From the NCBI RefSeq assembly GCF_016918075.2, contig NZ_JAERPS020000004.1, forward strand, positions 1-64,000: 64,000 nucleotides of DNA. The letters are read 5' to 3'. Positions 1 to 10,223 of this stretch are shown piece by piece. Under the pieces are notes generated by a model. The model did not search any database and was not told where the DNA came from. It saw only the letters and a list, made by a program, of their open reading frames with translations. Numbering within the stretch: position 1 is the stretch's first letter; every line of letters starts with the position of its first letter. The DNA is from Rheinheimera maricola. GTDB lineage: Bacteria; Pseudomonadota; Gammaproteobacteria; Enterobacterales; Alteromonadaceae. Both the position numbers and the translations under genes were made by a program.

Positions 1-1190
1 CTTGCCGTAGGCACAAAGCTGTAGGCGGTGTCTTTAAGTACCGCGGTGGCCGGGGTGCCGCTAATAACCGGTGCATCGTTGACGTTGGTAACGGTCAGGT
101 TAAACGCCGGCAGTGCGGCACTGAACTCGCCGTCTGATACGCTGATAACAATAGCCGCTGTTGTACCCACGTCAGCATTTGATGGCGTACCTGTCATGCT
201 GCCGGTTGCCGTATCAAAGCTTACCCAACTTGGTTTGTTGGTAATGCTAAAGGTTAGGCTGTCATTATCCGCATCAGATGCGGCTGGGGTGAAGTTGTAA
301 GCGGCATCTTGCGCCACTGTAGTCGCCGGTGCACCACTAATTACTGGTGCATCATTCGTGTTATCAACGGTGATACTAAATGCCGGCAATGAGGCGGTTA
401 AATCAGCATCAGAGACACTAATAACAATATTTGCCGTTTCACCAACATGTGTATTAGTTGGTGTGCCGGTTAAGGCGCCGTTTGTGGTATCAAATGCGGC
501 CCAGTCCGGCTTATTGCTAATGCTAAAGGTTAGGTTGTCACCATCAATATCCTCAGCGGTTGGAATAAAGCTGTAAAGCGCATCTTGCGTAACGCGCGTA
601 GCTGGCGTGCCGCTTATGGTCGGTGCGTCATTTACGTTGGTTACCGTTAGGTTGAAGGCGGGTAATGTCGCTGATAACTCGCCATCAGATACACTAATCA
701 CCACTCCCGTTGTTATGCCTACATTAGCATTGCCTGGCGTACCGGTTAGGGCGCCGGTGGCAACGTCGAAATTAGACCATGCAGGCTGGTTGATAATGCT
801 AAAGGTTAACGTAGTACCGACATCCGCATCTGCTGCTGCGGGTACAAAGCTATAAGCCGAGTCCTGCGTAACGGTGGTTGCCGGGTTGCCGCTAATAGTA
901 GGCGCATCATTAATGTTGGTCACGCTTAGGCTAAATGCCGGCAGGGTGGCAGTTAAACTGCCATCCGACACTGAAATAACGATATCTGTGGTAATGCCGA
1001 CATCTGCATTGCCTGGCGTGCCGGTTAAGGCACCGGTGGTAACATCGAAATTAGACCATGTAGGCTGGTTGGCAATACTAAACGTTAGGGTATCGCCGGT
1101 ATCTACATCACTGGCGGTGGGTACAAAGATATAGTTGCTATCTTGTGCCACGACAGTGGTCGGGCTGCCGCTAATGGCAGGTGCATCATT
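1..1190 (-). repeat. 276-279 bp tandem repeats coding cadherin-like modules
   Basis: Landmarks recur at 61, 337, 613, 892 and 1171, a period of 276 or 279 bp (92 or 93 codons), always in frame with the giant gene. On the coding strand each unit has an NDAP-ISG start, a TFSI core, a TGTP turn and a VISVSD end, the pattern of dystroglycan-type cadherin-like / putative Ig repeats. The array continues past the left edge. Confidence 0.85.
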
Positions 1191-4100
1191 AACTGCGTTA
1201 ACGGTGATAGTGGATGCGATGTTCACCACGCCACTGTTTGAACCGCCGTTGTTGGAACCGCCGCTGTCCACTGCACGGATTAAGGTAAGTACTCTGTCAG
1301 CGGTACCTGGGTTTTCACTGATATTTTGATAGGTAATACTGTTAATAACAGCCGGCATGTTAACCGGATCGATATCGGCAGCTAGGATAGTGATAGTGGC
1401 GGTAGTGCCCGTAAGTGCTACATCAAAGAATAGCGGTTGGCCGGCTGTTGCCGCACGCCGCTCCAGCGGAGGCAGGGGCCTTGCCGAGCTAATATCTTGC
1501 CGCGTTACCATTGGTAAGCTCTCGCCATAGATGGTAAGAATTTCATTTTCAGCATCAACGACGTTGGTAATGCTTAGATAAAATACTTCAATTTCCTGGC
1601 TGGACTCTACCGCATTGCCGGAGGCGTTAGAGAATACCTCTACCGCTGCACCGTTCTCGGTATACGTTGGGTTTAACGCCGTTACAGTAAATACCGGCGG
1701 GTCGTTAACGTCAGTTATGGTAAGTATGGCAGTAGCATTGGCGCTGGCCCCCTCGTTATCAGTAAAGGTAATACTGATGCTGGCTTCACTGCCGGGTTCA
1801 TTGCTGCTGGAGCTAAAGGTAAGTTGTTGCAATATCGCATTAGCATCGGCACTGGTGGGGGTTTCGCCTTGTAAATCGGTGAGGTCCAGACTCACTTGGC
1901 CTGCAATGCTGTTGTTAATGTAGGCAATAGCTTGACCGTTTTTCAGCAGTGCGTTACTCACCAAACTGATACCATTACCATCGTTAAAGCCAAAGACGTC
2001 GGTGCTTATCGCGCCCCCTTGGCGTACCAGAATCAGCTGAGCGCCACTATAATTTCCGGCGCCGCCATTAAGTGCGTCTAAATCGGCATCGCTTACCGTG
2101 GCATTGCTGTCTATTGGCACGCCAACGTCACCTTCAACATAGTTAAAACCACCATCAACATTACTCAGCACCGGTGTCGCGTTACCTTCTACGGCGCCGA
2201 TATCAACAGTGCCGCTGACACGGGCACTGCCATTGGCATCTACCGGTAGCGCCTCGGCTGTATTGCTGTCGTTATCCAGGTCGTAAGTATCAAGCGGTAG
2301 GTTAGCGTTGCTACCTGCGCCAACTAAGGCGCTGCCTGTCAATGGCCGGTGCGTGAGTACTTTACCGGCTGCGTTTAGAGCCAAATCGCCTAGCAGCAGA
2401 TTGTCAGTGCCCTGGTCGTTCAGGCTGTTGGTGTCAATGACAATATCAACAAAACTACTAAAGTAGCTGTTGGTGGCGCTGGCAACAGGCCCACTGGTGT
2501 CGGCTAGCGTGCCGTCGGTTGCCAGTGGCGAGCCATTAGCTCCTGGCAATGCATTGATGCCTGCCATGTTGCCTGCCACCACAGTATTAATAAAATTCAC
2601 TGTGCTATTGGCCGAAACACCTCCGGTGGTGCCTCCTGCAGCATTACCCACTATGGTGCTGTTATAAAAATTGCCGGTTGCATCACTAAGGCGCACCGCG
2701 CCACCTGCACTAATATCTGCTCGTGTGCTATTGCCACTCAGAGTACTGTTTACGCTGGTTAACGTTGCGCCAAGCTCAGCATAAATAGCGCCGCCCATTG
2801 CACCGGCACCTGATGTGAAGTTAGCGTTTAGCGTGCTGCTAATCAGATTAAGCGAAGTGCCATTGCCTGTCAGGAAAATGGCCCCGCCGTGAGAATCGGT
2901 ATTATTGCCGCTAAGCGCTGAGTTAATTATCGTCAGGCTTGAACCCTGGCTGACATAAAAGGCACCGCCAGATACTGCGTTATTGTCGCTGATCTGAGAA
3001 TCCTGCAGCGTTAAACTACTGTCAGCAGCCATTAAAATCGCGCCGCCAGATGCTGCAGAGCCACCTGTTAGTGTCATTGCCTGAATGGCAATGTCGGTAA
3101 CACTGGCATTTATCGATAACAAGCCACTGTTGTTGCTGCCTGATAGGGTCACATCTGCCGCGCCGTCATCGTTTACATCGCCATTAATCGTGACGCCACT
3201 GTGAGCCAGTTCCAGCACCGCGCCATTTAAGGTAATAGTGCCACCCTGCTTGCCAGCAGTTGCGCTGTCAAAGTCAAAGGTAATGGTATCGCCGCTGCGC
3301 GCATAATGCAGCGCTTCACGCAGGCTTAAACCATCACCGTCGTTTTTGTCGGTATCAAAGTCGGTGTCTATGGTGGCATCCAGGCCGATGTCTAGCGCTG
3401 ATGTTGCCAGTAAGGTTGTAGCGGTAACTGTCAGGGCAATGATATCGGTATCGACATTGTCATAGATATCGGTTGATACAACCGTGATGTCGTAGTTGCC
3501 GGCTGCCGCCGGTGTGTAGACCAGCGTAGCCAACACATCATTCACATTCGACGCGAAGCCGAAAATGGATACCGAATTGCTGTTGTTGCCGTCAATAGTC
3601 ATGCAGGCTGCAGCATTTTCATCGACGTAAAATTCGCCGCTGGCAGCACTAATAATGGTGGTCAGTTCGCTTGTTTCAGTTACGCTGACCAGGTTTGCGC
3701 CAACAAATGCCAGTGTTTCTACTGTGCTGACACTAACCGATGCCGGCACATTATTTACCGGCGCTGCCAAATCTTTGCTTAGATAAGTCGTGTAATTACG
3801 GCTATTGCCGGCGGTGTCTGTCAATGTAAAACTAAGTTCAAGCGAACCATCAGCCAAGCCTGACACATCTATGCCGGTAAATTGTTGCGCCGCATCAGTA
3901 ATCGCTAGGTTAGAGGCCGTTACGGCTGTTCCGCCGCCACTGCTGCTTACACTGTAGCTGGCTGTAGTGCTAATTTCAGCACCGTTAAGCGTCGCGCTCA
4001 GAGCTGTCTGATTTGCGTTAGTTATCGTGTTTTGATCAAAACTGACAAAATTTAAAGCCGGTATAGTGGTGTCGATAGTAATACTAAGCGCAGCAGACGC

Positions 4101-7100
4101 CGCCGATGTATTACCTGCAGCATCAGCAGCTTGCGCAGTAATGCTGTGGTCGCCTGCCGCCAAGCCGGCGCCTGTAAATGACCAATTACCTGAGCCATCG
4201 GCCACAGTATTACCCAAAGTGCCACTAATCGAAGATATTACGGTGACGGTGCTATTGGCCTCTGCAACACCAACAAAGGTTGGTGTTGTGTCGAAGGTAA
4301 TATTGTCGCTGCTAGAGGCACCCGTATCAGAGGCTGCATCCAGATCCGGTGTTGAAGGCGCATCAGGCGCTACCGCATCAACCAGCACGCTGGTGGTTGC
4401 ACCTACACCATTTAAGGTTAGTGCAGCGTCGTTGTTGCCTGTATCTCTTAAAGTGCCGCCATTGGCAGACAAGGAGCCAATGCTAATGCCATCTGTGTCG
4501 TTATCTCCGGCTTGTACGGTGTAGCGAAACAGTAATGCCGAGGTGCCGCTGCCGCTGGTGTAGTTTGCCTGGCGAGTTGTCGCGCCCACGGTAATGGCCA
4601 ATTGCGGTGTACCACCGCCAGTGTTTACCGTAACGTTTTCATTAAAGTTAATCGTAAAATCCAGGTTTTGCCCGCTAATGTAAGTCGCGTTTGCCGGAAC
4701 GGTAACGGAAGCCACAGTAGGTGCTGAGGCATCAACCAGCACGCCTGTGGTTGCTCCTACGCTATTTAAGGTTAGCGTGGCATCATTATTTACGGCATCT
4801 CGTAAGGTGCCGCCATTGGCAACCAGGGTACCAATGCTAATACCATCAGTGTCGTTATCTCCAGCTAGCACGGTATAGCGGAACAGTATCGCCGAGGTAC
4901 CGCTACCGCTAATATAGGTGGCCTGCCGAGTCGTCGCGCCGACAGTAATGGCCAATTGCGGTGTACCACCGCCAGTGTTTACCGTAATGTTTTCACTAAA
5001 GTTAATCGTAAAATCAAGGTTTTGCCCGCTAATGTAAGTCGCGTTTGCCGGAACGGTAACGGAAGCCACAGTAGGTGCTGCGGCATCAACCAACACGCCG
5101 GTGGTTGCTCCTATGCTATTTAAGGTTAGCGTGGCATCATTATTTACGGCATCTCGTAAGGTGCCGCCATTGGCAGCCAGGGTACCAATGCTAATACCAT
5201 CCGTGTCGCTATCTCCAGCTAGCACGGTATAGCGGAACAGTATCGCCGAGGTACCGCTACCACTAATATAGATAGCCTGTCGGGTTGTCGCGCCCACGGT
5301 AATGGCCAATTGCGGTGTACCACCGCCAGTGTTTACCGTAATGTTTTCACTAAAGTTAATCGTAAAATCAAGGTTTTGCCCGCTAATGTAAGTCGCGTTT
5401 GCCGGAACGGTAACGGAAGTTACAGTAGGATCCGCGGTATCGATGGCGTAATTGTTGGATTCGGTAGTACCAGTTCCTGCATTCCCCGCTGTATCAGCGA
5501 CACCGGTATTATCCAGAGTGATCACATTGCTCGCATCGGTGGTGCTGACGGCTGGCGTTAATGTCGCTGTCCAGGTAATGCCACCATCCGAGGAACTCAC
5601 CGCACTTAGGGTTCCATTCGCAATGGTTAAATCGGCATTGGAAAACCCGGTGGCTGTCTCACTAAACGTGATTGTTACTAGTGACGTTTCGCCCGCTGAC
5701 AAGTTGGTGTCTGCAACTACAATGGTTGCAGTAGGCCGAACTGTATCAATTGCATAATTGTTGGAATTTGTAGTGCCCGTTCCGGTGTTACCCGCTACAT
5801 CTGACACTCCGGTGTTGTCCAAGGTTATGATATTAGAAGTATCGGTAACACTGGCCGTGGGTGTTAAGGTAGCGGTCCAGGTAATGCCGCCATCGGCACT
5901 CGACAGGCCGCTCAGCGCACCGTTGGCGACTGTTATATCAGCGATAGTAAAGCCAGTAACCGCTTCACTAAATGTGAAAGTTACCAGCGAGGTCTCACCA
6001 ATCCTCAGTGCAGTATCAGCGACCACAATAGAAACGGTTGGGCGCACGGTATCTATCGCATAGTTATTAGAGTCGGTGGTACCAGTGCCGGCATTGCCTG
6101 CCGCATCAGCTACGCCGGTGTTATCCAACGTTATGACGTTGGTTGTATCGGCAGTGCTGCCTGTTGGTGTCAATGTTGCCGTCCAGGTAATGCCGCCATC
6201 CGAGCTACTAACAGCACTTAGCGTGCCATTGGCTATGCCCAGGTCTGCATTGGTAAAACCCGTCACCGCTTCATTAAAGGTGATAGTCACCAGCGAGGTT
6301 TCACCTATGCTCAGTGCAGTATCAGCAACCACAATGGAGGCGGTGGGCGCGGTGGTATCAATTGTGATAACTAGTCCGGACGATGCCGCACTTACATTAC
6401 CGGCGGCATCCGTAGCAGTAGCCGTAATAGTATGCGTACCGGGTGCTGTGGCGCCTGCGGTAAAAAGCCAGTTGCCCGCGCCGTTAGCCGTTGTAGTGCC
6501 CAAGGTTCCAGAGAGCGATGAAATTACAGTCACCGTTGCACTCGCCTCAGTTGTTCCTAAAAAAGCTGGAGTGGTGTCATTGGTAATATCATCAGTTGAC
6601 GACAAACCTGAATCCGAAGCAGCGGTCAGATTGGGCGTAGAAGGTGTTGCTGGCGCAACCTGGTCGATCGTATAAATCTGGCCACTGGTAAAACCGGTGG
6701 TAATCGCATTTCCGGCAGAGTCCGCAATACCAGTACCCGCATTGTTCAAATCTAACCGCAGCGTGCCGTTGCCGCTGACGCTGTTGACTGTAACAGTATA
6801 GGTGCTAGCACTGACCGGAGTAACGCTGGCAATAGTGCCAGAGGCAGTGCCGGTTGCGGTCAGCGTAAAGTCGGAAGCATTAACACCGGTCACGTCTTCG
6901 CTAAAGGTCACCGTGTAATTAACACTGGTTGCATTCGTCTGCGCACCAGTGACACGGTTGATGGAGGATACGGTTGGGGGAGTGGCGTCCTGAGTGGCAT
7001 CAAAACTTTGCAAGGTCAGATAGCCAATATGCGAGCCGCCCTGATTCACAAATGCCAAGCGGAATTTAGTGAGGTTAACCCCCGCAAACGCGGACATGCT

Positions 7101-8273
7101 GCCACCCGAAAAGGTAAAGGTATTTACAGCTGCAGAATCACTGGTTATGGCGGTGGACTCTACTGTACCGCCACCCGAAACATAACCAATCACTTTCACG
7201 TTGCTAAAGGTATAAGCGCCTCCAAATGACTCCGCTGCAACCACGCTGTTCAGCTGGAAAGTACCACTCGATCGCCTGACTTCAATATGATTGGTGCCCG
7301 TATCGGTTTGCTTGAAGGTTGCAGCTCCGGTTGGATAAAGAAAAGCATTGACTGAACCAGCTCCGTAATAGTTGGATATGTTTACACTTGTACCGTTGTA
7401 GCCGTTATTACCCATGAATCCGCAGACAATATAACTACCACTGGTTAACGATGTGTAATCGTAATCTTGAAGGGGGGAGTTGTCTGGGCAATGGCCTGCG
7501 ACCCTGGCACCGGTCCAGTGATAGGTAAAACTGAACAAGTTATAGGTCGCCAGCACCCCCGAAAAATCCTTCAGTGCCTTTTCCGAAAACGCCAATTCCG
7601 CTTCAATATTGCCGCGTTGGATTTCTAAATTCCAATCGGCGCCCAGCTCCAGGTTTCCGGTTAAATCGTTTGATGCAGCCACATCCAGATGCGTATTGCG
7701 CTGCACAATATCCAGCAATTCCTCACCGGCTTCGTTAGATGCCAAATCGCAACCGTACAACAGTAAATCGCCGCCTTCGCGCACTGCGCCATTCAAGGCA
7801 GCCAAGGTTTCAACTTCTGCTTTGAGCGTCTCTGCGGTAATTGTCGAATTACCTAGCTGTAAACTACCGGCCTGGGCGTGGGACACAATATGTAGCGCTG
7901 CAAGGTTGTTATAATTCGCCAGGATAGCATTTAACTGAGCCAGCCCCGCGGCAGACGATGCTATTTCAACAATATCTACACCCGGTTTCACGCCGCGATA
8001 AAACGTAGCTTTATCCGGCACGGCCGCATCTATGATAACCAGTTCTTTAATCGGGTTTGCCTGCACCAGCTGAAGCTGATCCTCTGCAGTATTGGCAGCG
8101 GGATTAGCCTTGTTTTTGTGCGTATTGCCAGGCAGTACAAGATCGGTAGCTGCTGCTTGTCGGGTCGCTGCCAGGTAGCTGCGCTGATAAGTATTGCTGC
8201 TGGCAGCCGGCATGGTATATCCCGCCAGTGGCAGCAACAGGCCGGATAAGGCGGTAAGAATATTTCTTTGCAT
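1..8273 (-). CDS. Giant DUF4347 / Ig-like / cadherin-like repeat surface protein, 3' end beyond window
   Basis: An uninterrupted minus-strand reading frame of at least 2757 codons starts at ATG 8273 after an AAGGA-type ribosome site and runs off the left edge; frame was checked at several points and no break was seen. Domains by approximate residue: 1-30 hydrophobic signal-like start; 75-240 a DUF4347 domain (IVSHA and LLYGCDLA motifs); 245-420 a beta-rich region; 440-640 Ig-like modules; 640-945 three 102-aa Ig-like repeats; 946-1300 three 118-aa repeats; 1300-1505 more Ig-like modules; about 1625-2031 a right-handed beta-helix opening with a SLREAL motif and closing with DIGAVEG; about 2358 onward 92-93-aa cadherin-like (putative Ig) repeats. 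Such proteins are usually secreted adhesins or biofilm matrix proteins; the type I secretion signal would be in the missing C-terminus. It is translated just after a sulfotransferase gene. The specific ligand is unknown. Confidence 0.88.
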   Translation of the reverse strand, partial: MQRNILTALSGLLLPLAGYTMPAASSNTYQRSYLAATRQAAATDLVLPGNTHKNKANPAANTAEDQLQLVQANPIKELVIIDAAVPDKATFYRGVKPGVDIVEIASSAAGLAQLNAILANYNNLAALHIVSHAQAGSLQLGNSTITAETLKAEVETLAALNGAVREGGDLLLYGCDLASNEAGEELLDIVQRNTHLDVAASNDLTGNLELGADWNLEIQRGNIEAELAFSEKALKDFSGVLATYNLFSFTYHWTGARVAGHCPDNSPLQDYDYTSLTSGSYIVCGFMGNNGYNGTSVNISNYYGAGSVNAFLYPTGAATFKQTDTGTNHIEVRRSSGTFQLNSVVAAESFGGAYTFSNVKVIGYVSGGGTVESTAITSDSAAVNTFTFSGGSMSAFAGVNLTKFRLAFVNQGGSHIGYLTLQSFDATQDATPPTVSSINRVTGAQTNATSVNYTVTFSEDVTGVNASDFTLTATGTASGTIASVTPVSASTYTVTVNSVSGNGTLRLDLNNAGTGIADSAGNAITTGFTSGQIYTIDQVAPATPSTPNLTAASDSGLSSTDDITNDTTPAFLGTTEASATVTVISSLSGTLGTTTANGAGNWLFTAGATAPGTHTITATATDAAGNVSAASSGLVITIDTTAPTASIVVADTALSIGETSLVTITFNEAVTGFTNADLGIANGTLSAVSSSDGGITWTATLTPTGSTADTTNVITLDNTGVADAAGNAGTGTTDSNNYAIDTVRPTVSIVVADTALRIGETSLVTFTFSEAVTGFTIADITVANGALSGLSSADGGITWTATLTPTASVTDTSNIITLDNTGVSDVAGNTGTGTTNSNNYAIDTVRPTATIVVADTNLSAGETSLVTITFSETATGFSNADLTIANGTLSAVSSSDGGITWTATLTPAVSTTDASNVITLDNTGVADTAGNAGTGTTESNNYAIDTADPTVTSVTVPANATYISGQNLDFTINFSENITVNTGGGTPQLAITVGATTRQAIYISGSGTSAILFRYTVLAGDSDTDGISIGTLAANGGTLRDAVNNDATLTLNSIGATTGVLVDAAAPTVASVTVPANATYISGQNLDFTINFSENITVNTGGGTPQLAITVGATTRQATYISGSGTSAILFRYTVLAGDNDTDGISIGTLVANGGTLRDAVNNDATLTLNSVGATTGVLVDASAPTVASVTVPANATYISGQNLDFTINFNENVTVNTGGGTPQLAITVGATTRQANYTSGSGTSALLFRYTVQAGDNDTDGISIGSLSANGGTLRDTGNNDAALTLNGVGATTSVLVDAVAPDAPSTPDLDAASDTGASSSDNITFDTTPTFVGVAEANSTVTVISSISGTLGNTVADGSGNWSFTGAGLAAGDHSITAQAADAAGNTSAASAALSITIDTTIPALNFVSFDQNTITNANQTALSATLNGAEISTTASYSVSSSGGGTAVTASNLAITDAAQQFTGIDVSGLADGSLELSFTLTDTAGNSRNYTTYLSKDLAAPVNNVPASVSVSTVETLAFVGANLVSVTETSELTTIISAASGEFYVDENAAACMTIDGNNSNSVSIFGFASNVNDVLATLVYTPAAAGNYDITVVSTDIYDNVDTDIIALTVTATTLLATSALDIGLDATIDTDFDTDKNDGDGLSLREALHYARSGDTITFDFDSATAGKQGGTITLNGAVLELAHSGVTINGDVNDDGAADVTLSGSNNSGLLSINASVTDIAIQAMTLTGGSAASGGAILMAADSSLTLQDSQISDNNAVSGGAFYVSQGSSLTIINSALSGNNTDSHGGAIFLTGNGTSLNLISSTLNANFTSGAGAMGGAIYAELGATLTSVNSTLSGNSTRADISAGGAVRLSDATGNFYNSTIVGNAAGGTTGGVSANSTVNFINTVVAGNMAGINALPGANGSPLATDGTLADTSGPVASATNSYFSSFVDIVIDTNSLNDQGTDNLLLGDLALNAAGKVLTHRPLTGSALVGAGSNANLPLDTYDLDNDSNTAEALPVDANGSARVSGTVDIGAVEGNATPVLSNVDGGFNYVEGDVGVPIDSNATVSDADLDALNGGAGNYSGAQLILVRQGGAISTDVFGFNDGNGISLVSNALLKNGQAIAYINNSIAGQVSLDLTDLQGETPTSADANAILQQLTFSSSSNEPGSEASISITFTDNEGASANATAILTITDVNDPPVFTVTALNPTYTENGAAVEVFSNASGNAVESSQEIEVFYLSITNVVDAENEILTIYGESLPMVTRQDISSARPLPPLERRAATAGQPLFFDVALTGTTATITILAADIDPVNMPAVINSITYQNISENPGTADRVLTLIRAVDSGGSNNGGSNSGVVNIASTITVNAVNDAPAISGSPTTVVAQDSNYIFVPTASDVDTGDTLTFSIANQPTWSNFDVTTGALTGTPGNADVGITTDIVISVSDGSLTATLPAFSLSVTNINDAPTISGNPATTVTQDSAYSFVPAAADADVGTTLTFSIINQPAWSNFDVATGALTGTPGNANVGITTGVVISVSDGELSATLPAFNLTVTNVNDAPTISGTPATRVTQDALYSFIPTAEDIDGDNLTFSISNKPDWAAFDTTNGALTGTPTNTHVGETANIVISVSDADLTASLPAFSITVDNTNDAPVISGAPATTVAQDAAYNFTPAASDADNDSLTFSITNKPSWVSFDTATGSMTGTPSNADVGTTAAIVISVSDGEFSAALPAFNLTVTNVNDAPVISGTPATAVLKDTAYSFVPTA
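4375..5436 (-). repeat. 354 bp tandem repeat, three copies
   Basis: Three in-frame copies begin at 4375, 4729 and 5083 (exactly 354 bp, 118 codons). The copies at 4729 and 5083 differ at only a scatter of positions and share a long identical stretch in their right halves, so the duplication or homogenisation is recent. Each encodes a beta-sandwich unit with a DFTINFSE strand and a VLAGDSDTDG turn. Confidence 0.9.
5437..6354 (-). repeat. 306 bp tandem repeat, three copies
   Basis: Three in-frame copies begin at 5437, 5743 and 6049 (306 bp, 102 codons). They are more diverged than the neighbouring 354-bp array. Each codes for a bacterial Ig-like module with an SLVTITFSE strand and a GGITWTAT motif. 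Confidence 0.87.
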
Positions 8274-8285
8274 GATGACGTTCCT

Positions 8286-9122
8286 TTACTCTGCGCTGAC
8301 AGATGTTTTAGTTGCAGCAATAATGTGGGCGGCGGTACCTGTTGTGTCTTGCCAGAAATCCATATCCTGATACTTAGCGAACAAATCCGGTGGCAAAATG
8401 CTACGGCGTGATTTGAACTGCACTTTTTTTCTGACTGAGTGCAAGCCTTTAACACCGAGCTTTTGGTCAAACTCGCTTTCTTCGTAATCTACCTGGTCAA
8501 AATTATGTTTAAACGGTGTTTCGCCAAGAAATTGATACAGTAATTCCATAGTGCGTGCCGGGTGACGCGTTAAAATATCGTAATCAATAAGCAGCAGCCG
8601 GTCAGAATATTCGCCGTAGTAAGCTTCTTTTAGCGCTGTCCAGGCCGAACCTACTGCGCCCGCGCCGTTAATTAGCGCGTCACAACGGCTGTATACCGTT
8701 TGCCGATTGGATGCATTAAACATGCGGCTGTAGTCAAAGGGGTTTTTGCGGTAAATAACTTCAAAGCTGTCCATAATCCAGGCAGGGTTACGCACACAGC
8801 AAATAACTTTAAAGTCATCAAACAACTCTACAAGCTGGTGCAACCTGGCTGTCCACTGTCGATTGGTGTCGAAAATGGCAGCTTGTGTGTTATCGGCGTA
8901 GTAGGCATCGAACAAGGCCCGGCAAATTGTCTTACGTTTAGTTTCATCAAAAAATGAGTAAGACTCGCTGGCGGCGCCCATTTGCTCCAATGCACCATTA
9001 ACCAAACCTGCCACTGGGCTACTCATCGCAGCATGAAAGCGTGGGTTTTGTCTTAAAATGCCAGCAAGTAAAGTAGAACCTGAACGCGGCAGGCCGGAGA
9101 TAAAGTGGAACTTCTGGGGCAT
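8286..9122 (-). CDS. Sulfotransferase family protein
   Basis: A 278-aa cytosolic protein of the PAPS-dependent sulfotransferase family, expected to move sulfate from PAPS to a hydroxyl or amine of a sugar, lipid or protein. The N-terminal phosphosulfate-binding loop GLPRSGSTLL is at residues 10-19, and a CCVRNPAWI segment about 110 residues further on fits the 3'-phosphate site. I chose ATG 9122 because family members start a few residues before this loop; the longer frame from TTG 9182 adds 20 unlikely residues. Its stop is 12 bp before the giant repeat-protein gene, so the two are very probably co-transcribed. The acceptor is unknown; modification of the giant protein, its glycans or the cell surface is only a hypothesis. 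Confidence 0.85.
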   Translation of the reverse strand: MPQKFHFISGLPRSGSTLLAGILRQNPRFHAAMSSPVAGLVNGALEQMGAASESYSFFDETKRKTICRALFDAYYADNTQAAIFDTNRQWTARLHQLVELFDDFKVICCVRNPAWIMDSFEVIYRKNPFDYSRMFNASNRQTVYSRCDALINGAGAVGSAWTALKEAYYGEYSDRLLLIDYDILTRHPARTMELLYQFLGETPFKHNFDQVDYEESEFDQKLGVKGLHSVRKKVQFKSRRSILPPDLFAKYQDMDFWQDTTGTAAHIIAATKTSVSAE

Positions 9123-9245
9123 AATGGGGGACGCTTTTGTGTATTTGGAAACAAGTTTGTGCCAAGAACTGACTAACCGCAAGTTATATGTTCAGTTTCT
9201 GTTCAGATGTTAGTTAGTTAACAGTAAAGTAGCATTTAATAGTAC

Positions 9246-10136
9246 TTACTTTAGCAAAATCAGTACTGTTCCCAGTACCGTTAGAACAGCACCCAGCCAG
9301 GCACCCCAAGCCGGGCTGCGCTTATATACCAGCCAGAGTAGCGGCAGTACTAATACCGGGCTAACAGAGGATAACACCGCCACCATACCGGCATCGCCGT
9401 GACGCAATGCCTGTAGTATTAATGTCATACCCAGCACCATCGACAGCGCTGCATTGGCTAACACCAGCAAAAACACTTTTTTGGTCATTGGCAGATATGC
9501 GCGGGCGACTTTAAAACCGAGCATAAAAATCAGTTGGTGCAGCACAAAAGCCGTGCTCATGCGCACGGCGCTAGCAGAGACGGCATCGATGTCCGTTTCC
9601 ATCAATGGTTTTAGCATTAAGGTGGCCACGGCCTGACACAGTGCAGCCAGCAGGCCGAGCGCAACGCCGGATCTCAGCTGGCTTTGGTTGGCCTCCCAGG
9701 CGTGCAGTTCGGTTTTACGTTTGCCAAAAAATATCGCTGTCATTACGCCGCTAACCAGCAGGCTGCTGCCGATAAGTGTCCAGCCCCACTGGGTTTCGCC
9801 AAGGAAGAAATACGCCAGCACTACAGAAAACAGTGCATGGGTAGCAAACAACACGCCGGCGCGGCGTGGGCCCAGCCGGTTCATAGCAGCGAACAGCGCG
9901 GTATCGCCAATAAAAATGCCGATAACGCCCGACAGTACCAGCAAACCCAGGCTGTCTATGGCCAGTGTTACCCAGCCATCGCTCACTGCGGCAATTAGCC
10001 ACAACATCACCGCCGCACACAACATGCGCCAACGGGTAAAGGCAAAGGCACCTAAATGAGTAGAAGCGGTGGCTGACATCAGGCTGCCAACGGCCCAACA
10101 GGTGGCAGCAGCCAGCGCCAGATATTCGTATGACAA
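9246..10136 (-). CDS. EamA/DMT family transporter
   Basis: A 296-aa integral membrane protein with about ten hydrophobic helices in two EamA repeats, the first from the N-terminal LALAAATCWAVGS and the second after residue about 150. The drug/metabolite transporter family mostly exports small metabolites or amino acids; the substrate cannot be told from sequence. The start at ATG 10136 puts the first helix at the very N-terminus as usual. It is monocistronic and divergent from the potassium-channel gene. Confidence 0.87.
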   Translation of the reverse strand: MSYEYLALAAATCWAVGSLMSATASTHLGAFAFTRWRMLCAAVMLWLIAAVSDGWVTLAIDSLGLLVLSGVIGIFIGDTALFAAMNRLGPRRAGVLFATHALFSVVLAYFFLGETQWGWTLIGSSLLVSGVMTAIFFGKRKTELHAWEANQSQLRSGVALGLLAALCQAVATLMLKPLMETDIDAVSASAVRMSTAFVLHQLIFMLGFKVARAYLPMTKKVFLLVLANAALSMVLGMTLILQALRHGDAGMVAVLSSVSPVLVLPLLWLVYKRSPAWGAWLGAVLTVLGTVLILLK

Positions 10137-10223
10137 AGCATTCGCTCATAAAATCAGGGTAGCGTATTATAAAAACAGCATCAGGCTTATGCCAGATAAT
10201 AAATCAGGGTGCCTTAATTACCT

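Noticed and set aside
4375..6354. Possible CRISPR array from regular repeats
   Set aside because: Repeat units of 306 and 354 bp are in-frame protein modules with no short spacers.
28..7914. Many plus-strand frames of 60-200 codons
   Set aside because: They lie opposite the giant minus-strand gene and mirror its repeats; none has a domain or ribosome site.
8030..8470. A 146-codon minus-strand frame
   Set aside because: It straddles the end of the sulfotransferase gene and the start of the giant gene in another frame and has low-complexity residues with no family.
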